Shown in pieces: positions 42,897 through 43,946 of a stretch of 43,946 bases of DNA. The first letter of the stretch is position 1, and the number at the start of each line of letters is the position of its first letter. This DNA is from an uncultured Acetatifactor sp. (GTDB lineage: Bacteria > Bacillota > Clostridia > Lachnospirales > Lachnospiraceae). Where the stretch lies: assembly GCA_910588225.1 (NCBI GenBank), contig CAJUQT010000037.1, forward strand, positions 1-43,946, read 5' to 3'. Made by a program: the position numbers and the translations under genes. A model generated the notes under the pieces. That model was not told the origin of the DNA, ran no database searches, and saw only the letters and a program-made list of their open reading frames with translations.

Positions 42897-43877
42897 TGCC
42901 TTCCCGGCCATATAGTCTCGCTTCAGCTCCAGCAGGCTTTTCAGCTGCATCAAAATATGAAACAGAATGGCTCTTGCCTCAAATTCCTCTCTGCTTGCAG
43001 GCAGCTGCTGCATCTTCATCTTCAAAAGCAGTGCTTCCAGCTCCTTTAGAAGCTCTTCCACCGTATTCTCCCTGTGATAGTCTCTCTCGATCTGCCCCAG
43101 AAGCTCTGCCACCTGGACCGCCTGCTCCGGCAGATACCGGATCTTCAAAATGCTCTCATAAATATCTCTCAGAATTACGCTCTGTCTTCCACGCATTTTG
43201 ACATAGTCCAGTTCTCTGAAATCACTTGACAGCAAAGCATTATCATAATTTGCCATAGCACAACGTTTTGCATCCTCCAGCGCATGTTCCAGCTTCTCAA
43301 AACAGTCCGGTCCATATTCTTCTCTATCTTCTCTGGGCAGCCACAATGACATTCTCTGAAGAATTCCCTGGATCTGACTGTCTGCCTCTGCCGCCAGCCG
43401 GTCAAATTCCGGCGTCTTTTTGCGAAGATGAAGATTCACCAGAATGCCCAGAGATGTTCCGATCACAAACAAAAGAGCTTCATTGACCAGAAGCGGCACT
43501 TCCATGGAGCCTTCCGTCATAAAATGCGTCACCAGCACGGAATCCATGGCGATGGCCTCCGCCCAGCCGGCACCCAGACAAAGCATGGCGAACAGGAGCA
43601 GATATACGGCAAATCCCCTGAGATTATAGCCTAAAATTCGGAAACACAGCGACGAAATTCCTGCGGCGCATAAAAAAGCCAACGCCCTGTTTCCTGCGCT
43701 TCGCAGTGTCTCCCGCTTCGTGCTTCGTATGCTCAGAACTGTAATAATCCCTGCTGTCGCAGAATATTTCAATCCCAGCTCCCCTGCGAGAGCAATTGCT
43801 GCCACTGCAGCAGCAGCAATCTTTACACTTTGAATCAATCTCTCTTTCCAGTTATCATAAAACATATCCACTGCCAT
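42873..43877 (-). CDS. Aromatic acid exporter family (ArAE/FUSC-like) membrane protein
   Basis: The product of up to 334 residues has four to five membrane segments in the first 155 residues (KIAAAAVAAIALAGELG, LAFLCAAGISSLCFRILGY, YLLLFAMLCLGAGWAEAIAM, LLVNEALLFVIGTSLGILVN). A long cytoplasmic helical C-terminal part follows. This is the ArAE_1 plus ArAE_1_C pattern of Firmicutes proteins related to aromatic acid exporters. Transport is assumed from family. The ATG at 43877 touches the likely ribosome site GAAGGA. A GTG at 43871 or the ATG at 43865 is a realistic alternative start. The last codons come from a dispersed repeat, so the natural C-terminus may have been changed by it. Confidence 0.8.
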   Translation of the reverse strand: MAVDMFYDNWKERLIQSVKIAAAAVAAIALAGELGLKYSATAGIITVLSIRSTKRETLRSAGNRALAFLCAAGISSLCFRILGYNLRGFAVYLLLFAMLCLGAGWAEAIAMDSVLVTHFMTEGSMEVPLLVNEALLFVIGTSLGILVNLHLRKKTPEFDRLAAEADSQIQGILQRMSLWLPREDREEYGPDCFEKLEHALEDAKRCAMANYDNALLSSDFRELDYVKMRGRQSVILRDIYESILKIRYLPEQAVQVAELLGQIERDYHRENTVEELLKELEALLLKMKMQQLPASREEFEARAILFHILMQLKSLLELKRDYMAGKAVTVQTGH

Positions 43878-43903
43878 CCTTCACAATCTGCTTCTAATTA
43901 GCA

Positions 43904-43924
43904 ACCCCCATTTCAAATGGGGGT
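43904..43924. repeat. Inverted repeat upstream of the exporter gene, near the right edge
   Basis: Arms ACCCCCATTT and AAATGGGGGT surround one base. A second short inverted repeat (ACCCC/GGGGT) follows at 43934-43946, cut by the window end. It could be a terminator of a gene further right or an element end. It cannot be judged here. Confidence 0.45.
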
Positions 43925-43946
43925 CTAACTTTAACCCCTCCGGGGT

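Noticed and set aside
1..43946. CRISPR array, prophage or intact insertion sequence
   Set aside because: No regularly spaced repeats, no phage structural genes, integrase or full transposase were seen.
43904..43946. IS200/IS605 end at the right edge
   Set aside because: A subterminal hairpin is present, but no transposase or cleavage site can be seen within the window.

Overview
The window looks like chromosome of an anaerobic Firmicute, most likely a Lachnospiraceae-type Clostridium relative. The reasons are the cysE-cysS-mrnC-rlmB-sigH order behind a T-box, the protein sequences, strong AGGAGG ribosome sites, TTGACA/TATAAT promoters and a Spo0H-type sigma factor. The genus cannot be settled from sequence alone. 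Nearly every gene is on the minus strand, so operons read from high to low coordinates. The only plus-strand items are a small hypothetical gene (401-685) and a broken Uma2 gene (6932-7163).

Layout in plus coordinates. 1-7163 is an eroded accessory edge: repeats, a decayed SLC13-type permease, a Na/phosphate cotransporter, a Ca/Na antiporter, a BlaI/BlaR-like regulator pair and the Uma2 remnant. 7265-19267 is biosynthesis and housekeeping: serC-serA, leuB-ilvD-ilvB followed by an L,D-transpeptidase, yajC, tgt and aroC. 19452-32519 holds a lactonase-like propeller protein, a Cys-rich small protein, a GH13-like protein that has lost its catalytic residues, a small coiled-coil protein, a SNF2 helicase, and an RND exporter followed by its TetR regulator. 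32660-40489 holds sigH, a 170-bp MITE-like element, the T-box-controlled operon cysE-cysS-mrnC-rlmB, and the operon GNAT-deaD-ispF. 40637-43877 holds tRNA-Met and tRNA-Val, a Ro60-like TROVE protein gene, a Y RNA gene and an aromatic-acid exporter family gene.

The most interesting locus is 40958-42835. It encodes a TROVE/vWA protein (Ro60 orthologue, Rsr). Immediately upstream is an RNA of about 135 nt that contains a complete tRNA core in circularly permuted order: anticodon-like arm, T arm, GAAA-capped acceptor stem, D arm. This sits on a long base-paired stem. It matches the architecture of bacterial YrlA-type Y RNAs. A consensus promoter places its 5' end at the first base of the stem. 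The other notable items are the degenerate GH13 protein, the RND protein with a roughly 400-residue coiled-coil insertion, a dispersed hairpin repeat (four copies, all in the same orientation), and a candidate hairpin bridging the Shine-Dalgarno and start codon of cysS.
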